Notes under the pieces: model-generated
What the model saw: the letters and a program-made list of their open reading frames with translations, nothing else
Databases searched by the model: none
What the model was told of the DNA's origin: nothing
Translations under genes and position numbers: made by a program
Part shown: in pieces, positions 62,148-64,000 of the stretch
How positions within the stretch are numbered: the first letter of the stretch is position 1
Layout: each line of letters starts with the position of its first letter
NCBI GenBank assembly: GCA_965242855.1
Contig: OZ251509.1
Location: 2,976,001 to 3,040,000, forward strand
DNA from: WTGU01 sp965242855
GTDB lineage: Bacteria; Pseudomonadota; Alphaproteobacteria; UBA828
Length of the DNA: 64,000 nucleotides
Direction of reading: 5' to 3'

Positions 62148-62529
62148 CGCCGTCGCCGCCGGCGGGCGCGGGCGGGGAGTCCGCTGACGCCCCGGCCTTC
62201 TCCTCCCGCACCGCCCGGCGTTCCAGCGCCCGCGCCTTGGGCTTGCCCTTGTTCGGGTTGTTCCGCCGCGGCGGCATCGGGGTGATCTCCGCCGCGCCGA
62301 GGAAGCGGGCCACCCGCTCCGACGGGCGGGCGCCCACCTCGAGCCAGTGGCGGATGCGCGCGGCGTCGAGGCGCACGCGCTCGGGATGATCCCTGGCAAG
62401 CATCGGGTCGTAGGTCCCGAGCCGTTCCAGAAAGCGGCCATCGCGCGGGCCGCGGCTGTCGGCCACGACGACCCGGTAGAACGGGCGTTTCTTGGCACCG
62501 GCGCGAGACAGGCGGATTTTCAGAGACAT
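62110..62529 (-). CDS. rpsP: Small ribosomal subunit protein bS16
   Basis: A 139-residue 30S protein. The conserved domain occupies about residues 1-80 (SLKIRLSRAGAKKRPFYRVV, DGRFLERLGTYDP, ARIRHWLEVGARPSERVARF). The remaining 55 or so residues form a charged, Ala-rich tail common in alphaproteobacteria. It follows ffh by 13 bases. Confidence 0.97.
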   Translation of the reverse strand: MSLKIRLSRAGAKKRPFYRVVVADSRGPRDGRFLERLGTYDPMLARDHPERVRLDAARIRHWLEVGARPSERVARFLGAAEITPMPPRRNNPNKGKPKARALERRAVREEKAGASADSPPAPAGGDGDAGTEGSARAEG

Positions 62530-62542
62530 TTCGTTCTCCTCG

Positions 62543-63895
62543 TCAGCGGGGCAGCGCGAGGCCCGGCATCCCGGCCCGCGCGAGGCCCTTCTCGCCGAGC
62601 TTGCCGGCCCGCTTCATCATGACGTTCATCTGTTTGACCTGTTTAAGCAGACGATTGACGTCCTGCACGGAGGTCCCCGAGCCGCCGGCGATCCGCCGCT
62701 TGCGCGAGCCGTTCAGCAGTTTCGGGTTGCGCCGCTCCGCCGGGGTCATGGAGCCGATGATCGCCTGATTGCGGTCGAGCACGGCGAGGTCGACATTGGC
62801 GTCTGCGAGCTGCTTCTTGACCCTGCCGACTCCCGGCAGCATCCCGAGCAGGCCTTCCATGCCGCCCATCCGGCGCATCTGATCGATCTGCCGGGAAAGG
62901 TCGTCGAGGTCGAAGCCTCCCTTTCGGGCCTTGCGGGCGAGTACCGCGGCTTCCTTCCGGTCGATGCTTTCCTGCGCCTTCTCGACCAGAGAGACCACGT
63001 CGCCCATGCCGAGGATGCGCGAGGCGATCCTGTCCGGGTGGAAGGGCTCGATCGCGTCGAGCCCCTCGCCCGTGCCGATCAGCTTGATCGGGCGCCCGGT
63101 CACGGCGCGCATGCTGAGCGCGGCCCCGCCCCGACCGTCGCCGTCGACCCGGGTCAGGGCGATCCCGCTGAGGCCGACCCGCTCGTCGAAGGCGCGCGCC
63201 ACGTTGACTGCGTCCTGGCCGGTGAGGGCGTCGGCGACGAGCAAGGTTTCCGCCGGGCGGCAGGCGTCGCGCACCGCTTCCGCCTCGGCCATCAGCGCCT
63301 CGTCCGCATGCGTGCGTCCGGCGGTGTCGAGCAGGACGACGTCATAGCCCTCCCGCGCGCCGGTCTTCATGGCCCGCCGGGCGATCGCCACCGCGTCCTG
63401 CCCGGCGGCGACGGGCAGGACGTCCACCGCCGCCTGCCCGCCGAGGATGGAGAGTTGCTCCATCGCGGCGGGCCGGCGCGTGTCGAGGGACGCCATGAGG
63501 ACGCGCTTCCGCCGACTGTGGCTCAGGAAGCGCCCGAGCTTGGCGGTGGTGGTCGTCTTGCCGGAGCCCTGGAGGCCGACCATGAGCACGGCGGCCGGCG
63601 GAGCAGCGGCGATGTCGATCTCGGCGGTCGTCCCGCCCAGCATCTCGACCAGGCGGTCGTTGACGATCTTGACGACCTGCTGGCCGGGGGCGACGCTCTT
63701 CAACACCGTCGCGCCGACCGCCTCTTCCGCGACCCGGGCGGTGAAGTCCTTGACCACCGGCAGGGCGACGTCGGCCTCGAGCAGCGCGATGCGCACGTCG
63801 CGCATCGCCTTCGCCACCTCGGCCTCGCCCAACGCGCCGCGCCGCGTCAGCCCGTCGAAAACTTGGCCCAGCCTGCCGGACAGGCTGTCGAACAT
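62543..63895 (-). CDS. ffh: Signal recognition particle protein Ffh
   Basis: GTPase of the signal recognition particle, which targets membrane proteins co-translationally; 450 residues. The N domain (about 1-90) is followed by the G domain with P-loop GLQGSGKTTTTAKL, DTRRPAAMEQL and DTAGRTHADEAL. A Met-rich M domain (about 300-450, MRRMGGMEGLLGMLPG, QMNVMMKRAGKLG) binds signal peptides and 4.5S RNA. I chose the ATG at 63895 (MFDSLSGRLGQVF). Confidence 0.97.
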   Translation of the reverse strand: MFDSLSGRLGQVFDGLTRRGALGEAEVAKAMRDVRIALLEADVALPVVKDFTARVAEEAVGATVLKSVAPGQQVVKIVNDRLVEMLGGTTAEIDIAAAPPAAVLMVGLQGSGKTTTTAKLGRFLSHSRRKRVLMASLDTRRPAAMEQLSILGGQAAVDVLPVAAGQDAVAIARRAMKTGAREGYDVVLLDTAGRTHADEALMAEAEAVRDACRPAETLLVADALTGQDAVNVARAFDERVGLSGIALTRVDGDGRGGAALSMRAVTGRPIKLIGTGEGLDAIEPFHPDRIASRILGMGDVVSLVEKAQESIDRKEAAVLARKARKGGFDLDDLSRQIDQMRRMGGMEGLLGMLPGVGRVKKQLADANVDLAVLDRNQAIIGSMTPAERRNPKLLNGSRKRRIAGGSGTSVQDVNRLLKQVKQMNVMMKRAGKLGEKGLARAGMPGLALPR

Positions 63896-64000
63896 GATCG
63901 ACTCCCGTGTGGAAGACGGAGCCGCCGGCGCACGCCTTGCGGGAAGCCGGCCCCTCAGCGCGGCCACCGGCGGCCGGCAGAACCTAGGCCGCGGCCCCGA

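Overview
The window is a high-GC (roughly 65-70% by eye) alphaproteobacterial chromosome segment. The gene orders ffh-rpsP-rimM-trmD-rplS-leuCDB-asd, lptF-lptG-lptD-surA-rsmA, rpsF-rpsR-rplI, radA-cvpA-purF and mreBCD-mrdA-rodA together look most like Rhodospirillales-type alphaproteobacteria. The order-level placement is an inference from gene order, not a measured phylogeny. Coding density is very high, many neighbouring genes overlap by 1-8 bases, and I see no rRNA, tRNA, CRISPR array, transposase or phage gene.

Layout. 1-6076 (minus): leuA, then the rod-shape operon mreB-mreC-mreD-mrdA-rodA (rodA runs off the left edge). 6530-13214 (plus): a nitrogen-release cluster of ureF, fused ureAB, a divergent ureC, a cytosine-deaminase-like amidohydrolase, an N-carbamoylsarcosine-amidase-like cysteine hydrolase and an amidase. 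13387-20489 (plus): LPS export (lptF, lptG, lptD), surA, rsmA and a GNAT acetyltransferase. 20461-26497 (minus): gmk, a YicC-family gene, mltG and the fatty-acid genes fabF, acpP, fabG, fabD. 26688-37050 (plus): rpsF-rpsR-rplI, cfa, dnaB, mlaE-mlaF, radA, cvpA, purF and an SDR gene. 37085-40021 (plus): ketopantoate-reductase-like, RraA-like and mtnA genes. 40067-44488: a DUF2125 gene, the iron pair bfd/bfr with Fur-type boxes, an N-acyl-D-amino-acid deacylase and a small secreted TPR protein whose 3' end is tandemly duplicated.

44628-51200 is the accessory part. Four plus-strand genes encode a tandem-AAA+ ATPase, an ankyrin-repeat protein, a WYL-domain regulator and a PD-(D/E)XK nuclease. They are packed as an operon behind a perfect inverted repeat, and an ADP-ribosylglycohydrolase gene converges on them. 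A WYL regulator next to an ATPase and a nuclease is the usual architecture of an anti-phage operon. This exact combination is not one I recognise, so it is my best candidate for an undescribed system; the function is inferred.

51391-63895: an MFS transporter and class-III aminotransferase pair, parE (topoisomerase IV B), asd, leuB (broken by a one-base frameshift), leuD, leuC, rplS, trmD, rimM, rpsP and ffh. Leucine synthesis is therefore split between leuA at the left and leuCDB at the right of the window. The leuB frameshift is at a short homopolymer and may be a sequencing error, since the rest of the gene is intact.
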